DNA of 64,000 nucleotides from an uncultured Chloroflexota bacterium. Lineage in GTDB: Bacteria; Chloroflexota; Anaerolineae; Anaerolineales; Anaerolineaceae. A program made the translations under genes and the position numbers. Positions 6,551 to 15,298 of the stretch are shown here, piece by piece; the first letter of the stretch is position 1, and every line of letters starts with the position of its first letter. Location: positions 105,402 through 169,401 of the forward strand of contig CADACE010000001.1 in NCBI GenBank assembly GCA_902786265.1. The letters run 5' to 3'. Under the pieces are notes generated by a model that was given only the letters and a program-made list of their open reading frames with translations, searched no databases and was not told the origin of the DNA.

Positions 6551-8707
6551 ATGCAAAAGAAAATTTATGAACGAGTCCCTGTTGCGAACCCCGAACTTCC
6601 GGAACGCATCGGCCGACTGAACGAGTTAGCATACAATCTGTGGTGGGCCTGGAATCCAGAAGCACTCTACCTTTACAGAAGATTGAACAAAACCCTGTGG
6701 GATAATGTCCAGCACAATCCGATCATTATGCTGCAGCAGGTTCCTCTGGCGACACTCAAAAAGGCATCAGAAGATCCCGAATACCTGAGATCTTATGACA
6801 AGCTCATGGCAGATTTCGACGCGTACATGAGCGATACGAACACCTGGTTCAACAAGAATTACCCCAACCACGGAAACAAATCCATTGCCTACCTTTCATT
6901 TGAATTCGGTCTGCACGAATCCATTCCCGCATACGCGGGCGGTCTGGGCATTCTTGCCGGTGACCATCTGAAAGAATCCAGCGACATGGGTCTGCCCCTG
7001 AACGCCATCGGTTTCATCTATAACCAGGGTTATTTCGTTCAGAAGATCAGCGAAGACGGCTGGCAGGAAACCTCCAATTTCTATCTGGATTTCCACAAAC
7101 TGCCGATCATCCCGCTGCAGTATGAAGACGGGAGCAAGGTCCTCGTTTCCGTGTCTCTGCCCGGCCGTGACATTTACGCCCAGATCTGGAAGATGCAGGT
7201 CGGACGTATCTCCCTCTATCTGCTCGACACCACCATTCCGGAAAACAGCTCCTATGACCAGCAGCTGACCGCGAAGCTTTACACTGCGGATCTCGAAACC
7301 AGAATTTCCCAGGAAATTCTGCTCGGTATCGGCGGTGTCCGCGCCATGCGCACACTGGGCATCGATCCGGCTGTATGGCACATGAACGAAGGCCACGCGG
7401 CATTCCTGTCACTGGAACGCTGCCGCGAAATGGTCGAAGCCGGCAAGACTTTTGAAGAAGCTGCAGCCATCGTCCGCAAGAGCGATGTGTTCACCACTCA
7501 CACACCGGTACCGGCCGGCAACGACAAATTCCCCGTCTGGCTCATCGAAAAATACTTTGCTCCGATGTGGCAGAAACTCGGCCTCAGCCGCGATCAGTTC
7601 ATCGATCTGGCAAAAGAAGGCACCGAATGGGGCGAACAGTTCACCATGCCGATCCTGGCCCTCAAGCTGTCCGAACACAACAACGGTGTTTCCGCACTGC
7701 ACGGTGTCGTTTCCCGCAAAATGTGGCACTTCCTGTGGCCGGAACGCAGCGTTGACGAAGTTCCGATCACATCCATCACCAACGGTGTCCACTCCTTCAG
7801 CTGGCTTTCCCGCCGCATGGGTCTGGTCTTTGATGAATATCTGGGTGAAGACTGGCGTGTAAACCCGGATGACCCGAAGAATTGGGAAAAGGTCGACAGC
7901 ATTCCGGATTTCGTCCTTTGGGATGTCCGCCGCCATCAGAAGCGCATGCTCAATAACTACATCACCCGCGCTGCCCGCAAGGCATGGCTGACCGGCAATG
8001 TCCACCCGGTGCAGATCATCGCCGGCGGTGTTATGCTGGAACCGGATGCACTGACCATCGGTTTCGCCCGCCGCTTCCCGACCTACAAACGCGGCTACCT
8101 GGTCCTGCGCGACTATGAACGCCTGATCCGCCTGCTCAACGACACAGACCGCCCGGTCCAGATCATCTTCTCCGGGAAAGCTCACCCGGCAGATGAACCG
8201 GGCAAGCTGATCGTCCAGCAGCTTTACCGCGCCATCAAAGATCACCGCACCGGCGGCCGCATGGTCTTCCTGGAAGACTACAACATGAATATCGCCCGTT
8301 ACCTCGTCCAGGGTGTCGACGTCTGGATGAACACCCCGCGCCGCCCGAACGAAGCTTCCGGTACATCAGGAATGAAGGCCGCCATGAATGGCGCGCTGAA
8401 CTTCTCCGTCCTCGACGGCTGGTGGGCTGAAGGCTACAACGGCATGAACGGCTGGGCTATCGGTACCGAAGCTGAATATGAATCCAATGACGCACAGGAC
8501 GACGCTGACGCGCTGAGCCTCTATGAAACATTGGAAAATGAGATCATCCCGAAGTACTACAACCGCAATGATCCCGCTGCTCCATCCCCGGACTGGATGC
8601 CCATGATGAAGAATGCCATCAAGACCCTTTCCCCGATGTTCTCCACCCGGAGAATGGTCAGCGAATATGTACGGAAGATGTACGTACCGGCAGCTAACAA
8701 CGATTAA
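6551..8707 (+). CDS. glgP: alpha-glucan phosphorylase (GT35)
   Basis: 718 residues, close to the short bacterial/archaeal alpha-glucan phosphorylase subfamily rather than the 800-850 residue glycogen phosphorylases. The N-terminal segment LAYNLWWAWNPEA is the DUF3417-type start of this subfamily; SFEFGLHESIPAYAGGLGIL is the substrate-site block; the pyridoxal phosphate lysine is K609 in EASGTSGMKAAMNGALNF. It releases glucose 1-phosphate from glycogen or maltodextrins in the cytoplasm. AAGGAAG precedes the start. It stands alone between its own upstream region and a terminator at 8724. Confidence 0.95.
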   Translation: MQKKIYERVPVANPELPERIGRLNELAYNLWWAWNPEALYLYRRLNKTLWDNVQHNPIIMLQQVPLATLKKASEDPEYLRSYDKLMADFDAYMSDTNTWFNKNYPNHGNKSIAYLSFEFGLHESIPAYAGGLGILAGDHLKESSDMGLPLNAIGFIYNQGYFVQKISEDGWQETSNFYLDFHKLPIIPLQYEDGSKVLVSVSLPGRDIYAQIWKMQVGRISLYLLDTTIPENSSYDQQLTAKLYTADLETRISQEILLGIGGVRAMRTLGIDPAVWHMNEGHAAFLSLERCREMVEAGKTFEEAAAIVRKSDVFTTHTPVPAGNDKFPVWLIEKYFAPMWQKLGLSRDQFIDLAKEGTEWGEQFTMPILALKLSEHNNGVSALHGVVSRKMWHFLWPERSVDEVPITSITNGVHSFSWLSRRMGLVFDEYLGEDWRVNPDDPKNWEKVDSIPDFVLWDVRRHQKRMLNNYITRAARKAWLTGNVHPVQIIAGGVMLEPDALTIGFARRFPTYKRGYLVLRDYERLIRLLNDTDRPVQIIFSGKAHPADEPGKLIVQQLYRAIKDHRTGGRMVFLEDYNMNIARYLVQGVDVWMNTPRRPNEASGTSGMKAAMNGALNFSVLDGWWAEGYNGMNGWAIGTEAEYESNDAQDDADALSLYETLENEIIPKYYNRNDPAAPSPDWMPMMKNAIKTLSPMFSTRRMVSEYVRKMYVPAANND

Positions 8708-8723
8708 TTTGAAGTAACGCACA

Positions 8724-8757
8724 GAAAGCCGGGAACAAATCCCGGCTTTCTTCTTTA
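8724..8757 (+). terminator. intrinsic terminator of glgP
   Basis: Stem GAAAGCCGGG/CCCGGCTTTC with a 7-base loop followed by TTCTTT. Confidence 0.9.
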
Positions 8758-8761
8758 ATTA

Positions 8762-8868
8762 AATAGTGAAGCGCGAGAGGTGAAGGGCCGTATTACTTAT
8801 TCAACAAAAAAAAGCATAAGAAGCCAAATTCAGCGTTCCTTCAATTTTCACTCTTCACCTTTAATGTA
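8762..8868. repeat. inverted pair of GTGAAG-type words between glgP and DUF2179 gene
   Basis: TAGTGAAG...GAGGTGAAGGGC at 8764-8788 is matched by the opposite type TTTTCACTCTTCACCTTT at 8847-8866, just before the TAAGGAG of the next gene. This is a short, degenerate member of the heptad array family with the same geometry as the other inverted pairs. Confidence 0.55.
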
Positions 8869-8878
8869 AGGAGTATTT

Positions 8879-9418
8879 ATGTCAGAATTATTTGCAACAT
8901 TAACACCCGATATTCTTGTGGGTGGGTTCTTTATTTTCCTGCTGCGGCTGATCGACATGTGTCTCGACACCCTCCGCATGCTGTTTGTTGTACGGGGCCA
9001 GCGCATTATCGTCTGGATCCTCGGCGTCACGACGTCCATCATTTATATAGTCGCCATCTCCAACGTGCTGAGCGGCAAGAATCATCCCTTCACCATACTC
9101 TGTTACGGTGTCGGTTATGCGACCGGCAACGTTTTGGGAATGCGGATCGAGGAAAGACTGGCGATCGGTTTTAAACAGATCAACATCGTTTCCCAAAACA
9201 AAGGGAGAGAAATCGCGGACACCCTGCGCGAACATGGTTACGGTGTCACCGAACTGGTCGGCAAGGGGATGAACGGAACGGTCGATGTCGTTTCCACCAG
9301 TGTAAAACGCAAACAGGCCAAAGACGTCCGCAAGATCGTATTGGAACTGGATGAAAACGCATTCATCACGGAAGATGATTTCAATCCGGTCAACGCCAGC
9401 GGAACGTGGAGGAAATAA
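8879..9418 (+). CDS. DUF2179 / UPF0316 membrane protein
   Basis: 179 residues. Three hydrophobic helices lie within residues 12-85 (GGFFIFLLRLIDMCLDTLRM, IIVWILGVTTSIIYIVAIS, FTILCYGVGYATGNVLGM), followed by a soluble alpha/beta domain at 95-170 that matches DUF2179, a small ACT-like domain found at the end of YitT-type proteins. The MRIEERLAIG segment at the membrane boundary is typical of UPF0316. The family's function is not established. TAAGGAG precedes the ATG. Stop codon is followed directly by a heptad array. Confidence 0.88.
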   Translation: MSELFATLTPDILVGGFFIFLLRLIDMCLDTLRMLFVVRGQRIIVWILGVTTSIIYIVAISNVLSGKNHPFTILCYGVGYATGNVLGMRIEERLAIGFKQINIVSQNKGREIADTLREHGYGVTELVGKGMNGTVDVVSTSVKRKQAKDVRKIVLELDENAFITEDDFNPVNASGTWRK

Positions 9419-9419
9419 C

Positions 9420-9600
9420 AGGTATAGGGTATAGGGTTTAGGGTATAGGGATTAGGGATTAGGGATTAGGAGCAAGAGGCAAGGGAATAGGGGACAAAGT
9501 GAACAGGCTATAGGATATAGGTTATTCACTTTTACCTTTCACCTTTCACCTTTTCATCCTTCATCCTTTCACCTTTCACTTTTCACCTTATTCCTCACAT
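9420..9600. repeat. composite heptad array after DUF2179 gene
   Basis: After the TAA stop come TAGGGTA, TAGGGTT and TAGGGAT words (9424-9472), then a degenerate stretch, then TTTCACC words of period 7 in the opposite type (9533-9590). Two word families therefore meet in one gap. The whole gap to nurA is 520 bp; the rest holds a terminator, an operator-like palindrome and the nurA promoter. Confidence 0.8.
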
Positions 9601-9642
9601 CCCACCACCTGCATCCTGCTAACCACTGACCACTGATAAAAC

Positions 9643-9675
9643 AGCAGGGCGCCTGAACAGGCGCCCTGCTTTTAT
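9643..9675 (+). terminator. intrinsic terminator downstream of DUF2179 gene
   Basis: AGCAGGGCGCCTG pairs with CAGGCGCCCTGCT around a two-base gap, followed by TTTTATTT. Confidence 0.85.
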
Positions 9676-9805
9676 TTAGGCTCTTTATGAACCAAAGACC
9701 TTCAACTTACCCCCTCCTGAAAGCCTTGCTTGCCCTTAATATAACACATTTTTAATGTTTTTTTCGTATATATCCCTTAATTGGGCAAAAGGTTATACGA
9801 ATTTT

Positions 9806-9819
9806 ATGACATTTGTCAT
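9806..9819. promoter_or_regulatory. operator-like palindrome upstream of nurA
   Basis: ATGACA-TT-TGTCAT is a perfect 6-bp inverted repeat in an AT-rich region about 100 bp before the presumed nurA promoter. Regulator unknown. Confidence 0.35.
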
Positions 9820-9912
9820 TTTACAATTACTCCGCAGAAATCCTGCCGGAATCAATATTCAAAAAGATTTATTTATTTCCGGAACCTGAAACATACAGCG
9901 CTTGAACACAAG

Positions 9913-9918
9913 TATAAT
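9913..9918 (+). promoter_or_regulatory. -10 box of nurA-herA operon
   Basis: A consensus TATAAT lies 23 bp before the nurA start codon. No good -35 box is present at 16-18 bp, so the promoter may depend on an activator or use an extended -10. Confidence 0.4.
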
Positions 9919-9940
9919 TAGAAAAAATACCGGAGGACTG

Positions 9941-11068
9941 ATGCCTGTCAATTACGAACAGTTACGAACCCAGATGAAAGACGCGGGAAAAACGCTGCGG
10001 CTGCGCCATGACGCTTTCAGCAGAGCTGCGGAACAATATGAAAAGCAGCTCCTGGCAGAAGCCGGCAGCGGCACACTGCGGGAACGGCTGGAAACCGCAC
10101 TGGCCGACAAATCCGAAACCCGCTGCGCCCTTCCCATGACAGAAGCGATTGACGCGGTCCATCCGCTGCCGCCCATGCCGCCGGTTCAAATCAGGCTGCT
10201 GGCCTGCGACGGCAGTCAGATCAGTCCCAGCCGCCATGACGAAATCAGTTTCGGCCTGATCAACGCCGCGGTCATCGAAATCATCACACACAGCGGAAAA
10301 ACCCCGCGCATCATCACGCGGACAAAACTTCTGCCTTTCGATGATCTGCCTTCCGAAAACCTGCTGGGCGTCCAGCGGGATGCCGCGGAAAAACGCTTTC
10401 TGGCTGAAACCGCCGCGGCAGCGGGAAAAGAGATCCCCGTCTTTGCCCTGTGTGACGGACCTCTGGAATTGTTTACAGATACCCCGGATATGAAAGATCA
10501 GGACCTGCTCAAGGCCGAATACCTTGAAGCTCTCAGTCAGCTGGCACGATCACGGATCCCGGCAGTCGGATATATCGACCGTCCCCGTTCCGATCCCGTG
10601 CTGCGCATGCTGGACCTGCTGCGAGGCAAAGGGGACAAGGAAAGCAAAAATATCGGAGCGGATGACAGCATGATCTTCAGCCGTCTGCTGGGGCCGGGTG
10701 AACGTTCCGCCATTTTCGGCATGAATTCCCGGCTGAACCGTGAACTGAATGATGAAATGAAGCTTTGCTTTTTCTATCTGAACATCGGCAAAGCGGGCAG
10801 GCCCTACATATGCCGTGTGGAACTTCCGGCCTGGGCAGCGGATGAGACGATCGCTGACATGCTGCATGGCGTGCTGATCGAACAGTGCAGAATTCTCGGC
10901 GGACATCCCTATCCGTTCATTCTTCACCGCGCGCATGAATGTGCTGTGGTCACTTTCGCGGAAAAGGAAGAAGTCAAAAGCATGCTGCTGCGGGAAATGG
11001 CAGCCAACGGCCTTACTCCGCCGGAAAAATCAAACAAACAGATCGCGAAAGACCTGGGAATCAGGTAA
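9941..11068 (+). CDS. nurA: NurA-family 5'-3' nuclease
   Basis: 375 residues from ATG at 9941 with GGAGG five bases before it; an upstream in-frame start at 9902 lacks a binding site. The NurA domain is recognised by LLACDGSQISPSRHDE, where D90 is the conserved catalytic acidic residue, and by a C-terminal region PYPFILHRAHECAVVTF that matches the second acidic/His block. NurA works with the HerA ATPase on DNA ends, first described for archaeal double-strand break resection and also present in Chloroflexota and Deinococcota. herA lies two genes downstream in the same direction, which strongly supports the call. Length is within the family range. Confidence 0.85.
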   Translation: MPVNYEQLRTQMKDAGKTLRLRHDAFSRAAEQYEKQLLAEAGSGTLRERLETALADKSETRCALPMTEAIDAVHPLPPMPPVQIRLLACDGSQISPSRHDEISFGLINAAVIEIITHSGKTPRIITRTKLLPFDDLPSENLLGVQRDAAEKRFLAETAAAAGKEIPVFALCDGPLELFTDTPDMKDQDLLKAEYLEALSQLARSRIPAVGYIDRPRSDPVLRMLDLLRGKGDKESKNIGADDSMIFSRLLGPGERSAIFGMNSRLNRELNDEMKLCFFYLNIGKAGRPYICRVELPAWAADETIADMLHGVLIEQCRILGGHPYPFILHRAHECAVVTFAEKEEVKSMLLREMAANGLTPPEKSNKQIAKDLGIR

Positions 11069-11190
11069 TACGCAATTCCATTTACGCAGACGATATCCGC
11101 GCAGCGACCTGCCATGATCCGCATATATCTTTAAATATGCTAAAATAGAGACAAATCACAGGAAATGAAATAACAGGAACGGAAACAATT

Positions 11191-11799
11191 ATGGAAGAGA
11201 AATACAGCTACATCGGAAGGATGCTGAGCGCCAATTCCCGGGAATGCGTGGTCAGCGCGCTGACGCCGCAAAATGAAATTCCCGCTTTCGGATCCATGCT
11301 GCGGATCCCGATGGGAGAGGGACAGCCGGAGATTTACGGTGTTGTGACAGATGTCACTCTTGAAGAGGACGGGTTCCTGCGGCAGATAGCGGGCAGCGCG
11401 GATATTTCCGAAGAAGTGATCCGTGACGCGCAGGAAAACCGCAACGTTCCGATCGTCATCCGGGTGGCGTTCATCGGTTACATGGAAGGGGACAAGGTCC
11501 TGCATCTGCTCCCGCCACGTCCGCCGGTCACTCTGACAGAGATCTATCCCTGCACCAACAGGGACATCTGTGAATTCACCCGCAAGCTCGGCTATCTGCG
11601 GCTGCTTCTCAACATTACAAACCTGCCGGCAGGCGAATTACTGGCGGTCCATCTGCGCCTGACCGCCAAAGCACATGTACAAATGGGCGACTCGGACTGG
11701 GCGCAGCGGGCAGTGGAAGAAATCATGGAGCTTCTCAGCGGCTCACCGGACGGACTGATCGCGGTGATGGGCGCCATCGGCGACGCAGAACTCTTCTAA
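11191..11799 (+). CDS. HAS-barrel-like partner protein between nurA and herA
   Basis: 202 residues. Its N-terminal 70 residues (YSYIGRMLSANSRECVVSAL ... PEIYGVVTDVTLEEDG) follow the same pattern as the start of the HerA protein two genes later (HIGYITGGSLKEGFIARLTV ... VFYGLVTNIKL), so it looks like a free-standing HAS-barrel, the domain by which HerA binds NurA. The middle and C-terminal parts are helical and have no ATPase motifs. Located 122 bp after nurA and 69 bp before herA, in the same direction. It may be an adaptor or a regulatory subunit; this is inference from the shared fold pattern and position. Confidence 0.65.
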   Translation: MEEKYSYIGRMLSANSRECVVSALTPQNEIPAFGSMLRIPMGEGQPEIYGVVTDVTLEEDGFLRQIAGSADISEEVIRDAQENRNVPIVIRVAFIGYMEGDKVLHLLPPRPPVTLTEIYPCTNRDICEFTRKLGYLRLLLNITNLPAGELLAVHLRLTAKAHVQMGDSDWAQRAVEEIMELLSGSPDGLIAVMGAIGDAELF

Positions 11800-11802
11800 A
11801 AA

Positions 11803-11836
11803 TATAAGAAATCAGGAATAAGTAATAAGAAATCTT
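11803..11836 (+). repeat. heptad word array (ATAAGAA type) inside nurA-herA operon
   Basis: Immediately after the stop of the HAS-barrel gene: ATAAGAA, ATCAGGA, ATAAGTA, ATAAGAA, period 7. It fills about half of the 69-bp gap to herA. Confidence 0.7.
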
Positions 11837-11868
11837 ACGGGCGCTTTTCAGCTTAACGGAGCAAAATT

Positions 11869-13539
11869 ATGGACAACAGACATATCGGCTATATCACCGG
11901 CGGGAGCCTGAAAGAAGGCTTTATCGCCCGCCTGACCGTTCCTTCGGAGATCGTTCAGGAAGGCAGCTTCGTGGTCGTCGAAGACGGTCCCCGCGTGTTC
12001 TATGGCCTTGTTACAAACATAAAACTATGCGCAAATAATGAGCGCTTCACCGACGCACACACCATGAACCGTTTTCCTGCCTCCCTGCGGACATATCTGG
12101 CGGAGCATACACTGTATACGGAAGTCGAGATCATGCCCGCTTTGATGCAGAACATCGGATACGCTCCGGGAACACCCGGATACAAAGCGTTTGATAAAAA
12201 TGTTGACTCGGCCCCGCTTCCGGTCAAGATGATCCCGCCGCACCATTCCCCATTGCGGGCAGCGGAAAGCTTCGATGTGGCAGCCATTTTCGGTTCCCCG
12301 GATGATCCGGAGCATTTCGAAATCGGCTCCACACGCGAACAGGGGCATCCCGTCGCCATCAACATGGCAAGGTTCGTCGAACGTTCCTCCGGCATCTTCG
12401 GCTCCACCGGGACAGGAAAATCCTACCTGACCCGCATGATCCTCGCCGGACTCATCCGCAGCCGTCAGGCTTCCGCGCTGGTTTTTGACATGCACAATGA
12501 ATATGCTTTCGGGACCGCCTCCGTAGACACAGGTACCGGCAGCAAACAGGTCCCGGGGCTGAAGCAGAAACTGCCGGACCGTGTGAAAGTCTGTGCGCTG
12601 GGCCGCGGGACACGCATCAACGGGATGGTCCCGGATTTTGACCTGATGATCGAATACAGTGACGTCACACCGTCTGATGTGCTGATGCTGACCAGGGAAC
12701 TGAACCTGCGGGAAACCACCGCCACGACCCTTCACGCGCTGGAGAAATGCTTCAAAGAAAAATGGCTGGAAACCTTCATGGAGATGAAGCCCGGCTCGCC
12801 GCAGGGTACGGTTGAGGAATGGGCGGACGCCAATAATATCAACGTGTCCGCCGCGGAAAGCCTGCAGTCCAAGCTGAACCGCCTGTACCACAATGACTAT
12901 ATGATCGGGAAAACGCCATACAATGTGGTCAGCCAGATCATCAACGCACTTGAAAACGGGATCTCCGTGATTTTATCATTCGGGAAATATCAAACCGACC
13001 TGGATTACCTGCTTGTGGCGAACATCCTGACGCGGAAAGTCCGCGCGGAATGGGAACAGCGCTCCGAAGAATTTTTCGCGGGAAAAGGCATAAGGCCGAC
13101 ACCGCTGGTCGTTGCCATCGAAGAAGCGCACAAGCTGCTGAACCGGGAAATGGCTTCACAGACCGCTTTTTCCCTGATCGCCCGGGAGATGCGCAAATAT
13201 TCCGTGACCCTTCTGGTGATCGACCAGCGTCCTTCGCAGATCGACGACGAGATCATGTCCCAACTGGGCACGCGCGTTTCCGGCTGGCTGGGTGATGACC
13301 TGGATATCGCGGCGGTCCTTTCCGGGCTATCAGGCAAGGATTCACTGCGCGGCATGCTTTCCCGCCTGCAGCCAAAACAGGAGGTGCTGCTGCTCGGTTA
13401 CGGTGTCCCCATGCCCCTGCCCATCCGCTCCCGTCTCTATGACAACGAGTTCTGGAATCAGCTGCTGAAAAACGACAAGAACGCTATTTCGACTTCCGAA
13501 GAAATTCCGGATGAAGAAGATGACTGGTTGAGTAATTAG
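11869..13539 (+). CDS. herA: HerA-family DNA translocase ATPase
   Basis: 556 residues. N-terminal HAS-barrel (residues 1-60), Walker A GIFGSTGTGKSYLTR at about 176-190, Walker B VVAIEEAHKLL near 413, and a later VTLLVIDQRPSQIDDEI block with the arginine-finger type region of DUF87/HerA hexameric ATPases. The C-terminus is acidic (EEIPDEEDDW). HerA forms a hexamer that pumps DNA and stimulates NurA. Weak ribosome binding site (ACGGAGCAAA). Third gene of the operon. Confidence 0.9.
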   Translation: MDNRHIGYITGGSLKEGFIARLTVPSEIVQEGSFVVVEDGPRVFYGLVTNIKLCANNERFTDAHTMNRFPASLRTYLAEHTLYTEVEIMPALMQNIGYAPGTPGYKAFDKNVDSAPLPVKMIPPHHSPLRAAESFDVAAIFGSPDDPEHFEIGSTREQGHPVAINMARFVERSSGIFGSTGTGKSYLTRMILAGLIRSRQASALVFDMHNEYAFGTASVDTGTGSKQVPGLKQKLPDRVKVCALGRGTRINGMVPDFDLMIEYSDVTPSDVLMLTRELNLRETTATTLHALEKCFKEKWLETFMEMKPGSPQGTVEEWADANNINVSAAESLQSKLNRLYHNDYMIGKTPYNVVSQIINALENGISVILSFGKYQTDLDYLLVANILTRKVRAEWEQRSEEFFAGKGIRPTPLVVAIEEAHKLLNREMASQTAFSLIAREMRKYSVTLLVIDQRPSQIDDEIMSQLGTRVSGWLGDDLDIAAVLSGLSGKDSLRGMLSRLQPKQEVLLLGYGVPMPLPIRSRLYDNEFWNQLLKNDKNAISTSEEIPDEEDDWLSN

Positions 13540-13555
13540 TTTACGGAGAATTGTT

Positions 13556-13816
13556 ATGCCTGAAATATCCGTATTTTTTGGGATCAGAGTCAGTATGTAT
13601 TACAATGACCATATGCCGCCGCATTTTCACGCGGAATATAATGATTATAAAGCCATCGTTGATATTATAAACAGCAGGGTAATAAAAGGAGCACTGCCAT
13701 CGAAGCAATTGAAACTCATACTTGCGTGGGCTGTAATTCACCAGGACGAACTAATGGAAAACTGGCAGCTATCCAAAGCAGAGAAACCAATGAATAAGAT
13801 CGCACCGTTAATGTAA
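13556..13816 (+). CDS. DUF4160 protein, probable toxin-antitoxin component
   Basis: 86 residues starting MPEISVFFGIRVSMYYNDHM followed by PPHFHAEY, the signature of DUF4160. The family is normally encoded next to a DUF2442 gene, as it is here (next gene, 11-bp gap), and the pair has been suggested as a toxin-antitoxin module. It starts 16 bp after the herA stop with CGGAG upstream, so it is co-transcribed with herA. The local base composition is more AT-rich than herA, which suggests separate acquisition. Confidence 0.8.
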   Translation: MPEISVFFGIRVSMYYNDHMPPHFHAEYNDYKAIVDIINSRVIKGALPSKQLKLILAWAVIHQDELMENWQLSKAEKPMNKIAPLM

Positions 13817-13827
13817 AGAAGGTTTTT

Positions 13828-14109
13828 ATGAGAATTGATTATTTTCCGGAAATTGTTCAGGTAGTACCGCATATAGATCATACGGTTATGGTTTATTTCT
13901 CAGACGGAAAGATTGTCCGATACGATGTTAATCCATTTTTAGATAAAGGTATATTCCGGGCATTGAAGGATGAACGAACCTTCATGGATACATGCACGAT
14001 CATGAATGATACACTGGCATGGGATATATCACGAGCCGGTGATAATACAACATGTATTGACATCGATCCTGATACTCTTTATGAACTTGACGCAGTGGAG
14101 GAAATCTGA
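13828..14109 (+). CDS. DUF2442 protein, probable partner of DUF4160
   Basis: 93 residues with the DUF2442 pattern: HTVMVYFSDGKIVRYDVNPF, then FLDKGIFRALKDERTF and WDISRAGDNTTCIDIDPDTL. Such proteins are small alpha/beta folds, commonly paired with DUF4160 and proposed as antitoxins. AAGAAGG precedes the start. Its role beside HerA/NurA is unknown; an addiction function for the DNA-processing operon is only a possibility. Confidence 0.8.
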   Translation: MRIDYFPEIVQVVPHIDHTVMVYFSDGKIVRYDVNPFLDKGIFRALKDERTFMDTCTIMNDTLAWDISRAGDNTTCIDIDPDTLYELDAVEEI

Positions 14110-14161
14110 AACCACTGCGAATTATCCACACACTTCACCCTTTGCTGAACAGGAGAAATAA

Positions 14162-15208
14162 ATGATCAGTTTCTACAATGATTATTCCGAAGGAGCGCAC
14201 GAGCGCATCCTTGACGCACTTTCCCGCACCAACCGGCTGCAGAGCGCCGGCTACGGAGAAGATGAATACTGCGGAGAAGCCAAAATGCTCATCCGCCGCC
14301 ATCTGCGCAAACCCGAAACCGAGATCCATTTTCTCGTCGGAGGGACACAGACCAACACAACGGTCATCTCGGCCATCCTGAAGCCCTGGCAGGGCGTGAT
14401 CGCCGCGGATACAGGACATATTGCCGCACATGAAAGCGGAGCCATTGAAGCCAGCGGGCACAAGGTGCTGACCATCCCGAACCATGAAGGGAAAATCAAC
14501 GCGGATCAGATCGAACGCCTGGTACGTGCCCATTTTGACTCGGAAAGCTTCGAACATCAGGTCCAGCCGGGAATGGTTTACATCTCCCAGCCGACCGAAT
14601 ACGGAAGCATTTACAGCAAAGCAGAACTGCGCGCCATCTCCGCTGTATGCCATAAATTCCACCTGCCGCTTTTTGTCGATGGAGCCCGTCTGGGGGCAGC
14701 CATCGTCTGTGAGGAAAATGACATCACCATCGCGGACCTGGAAGAATTGGCAGACGTTTTTTACATCGGCGGTACCAAAAACGGCGCCCTGTTTGGCGAA
14801 GCGGTGGTGATTTCATCACCGGAGCTTACCCCGTTCTTCCGCTACATGATCAAACAGAAAGGCGGCATGCTGGCAAAGGGCCGTCTGCTGGGGATCCAGT
14901 TTGCCGAATTGTTCCGGGATGACCTGTATTTTGACCTCGCCCGCCACGCGGTAACACTCGCGCAGAAATTGCAGAAGGGCATTGAGGAGCTCGGGTATCC
15001 GTTTATGCTCAAGAGCCCGACCAACCAGATCTTCCCGGTCTTCCCGGATGAACTGATCCATCAGCTGGAAGATAAATACGCCTGTTCTTACTGGGATTGG
15101 GGACGCACCGACCCGCAGCACTCCATCACCCGTATCGTCACCAGCTGGGCGACTCAGGAAGAAGCAGTGGACGCTTTTCTGGAAGATCTGCGGAAACTCA
15201 GCAAATAG
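14162..15208 (+). CDS. ltaE: low-specificity L-threonine aldolase family (PLP)
   Basis: 348 residues of the beta-eliminating lyase/threonine aldolase family. FYNDYSEGAHERILDALSRT at the N-terminus, the HFLVGGTQTNTTVI phosphate-binding block, LFVDGARLGAAI with the PLP-contacting Asp and Arg, and FYIGGTKNGALFGEA with the Schiff-base lysine K206 are all present. It would split threonine or allo-threonine to glycine and acetaldehyde in the cytoplasm. CAGGAGAAAT supplies the ribosome site. It follows the DUF2442 gene after 52 bp and may share the transcript. Confidence 0.9.
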   Translation: MISFYNDYSEGAHERILDALSRTNRLQSAGYGEDEYCGEAKMLIRRHLRKPETEIHFLVGGTQTNTTVISAILKPWQGVIAADTGHIAAHESGAIEASGHKVLTIPNHEGKINADQIERLVRAHFDSESFEHQVQPGMVYISQPTEYGSIYSKAELRAISAVCHKFHLPLFVDGARLGAAIVCEENDITIADLEELADVFYIGGTKNGALFGEAVVISSPELTPFFRYMIKQKGGMLAKGRLLGIQFAELFRDDLYFDLARHAVTLAQKLQKGIEELGYPFMLKSPTNQIFPVFPDELIHQLEDKYACSYWDWGRTDPQHSITRIVTSWATQEEAVDAFLEDLRKLSK

Positions 15209-15227
15209 TGCGGTATCCGCTTACCGT

Positions 15228-15278
15228 GATAAGGTCAGATTGTCCTGATAAGCATGATCAGGACGACCTGACCTTATC
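15228..15278. repeat. long imperfect palindrome between ltaE and phosphoesterase gene
   Basis: GATAAGGTCAG and GTCCTGAT at 15228-15249 pair with ATCAGGAC and CTGACCTTATC at 15257-15278; a 3-base internal mismatch (att/gac) and a 7-base loop interrupt the stem. No T-run follows, so it is not an ordinary terminator. It could be an operator, an mRNA-stabilising hairpin or a REP-like element. Confidence 0.7.
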
Positions 15279-15298
15279 CGGTCCACAGTGAGATACTC

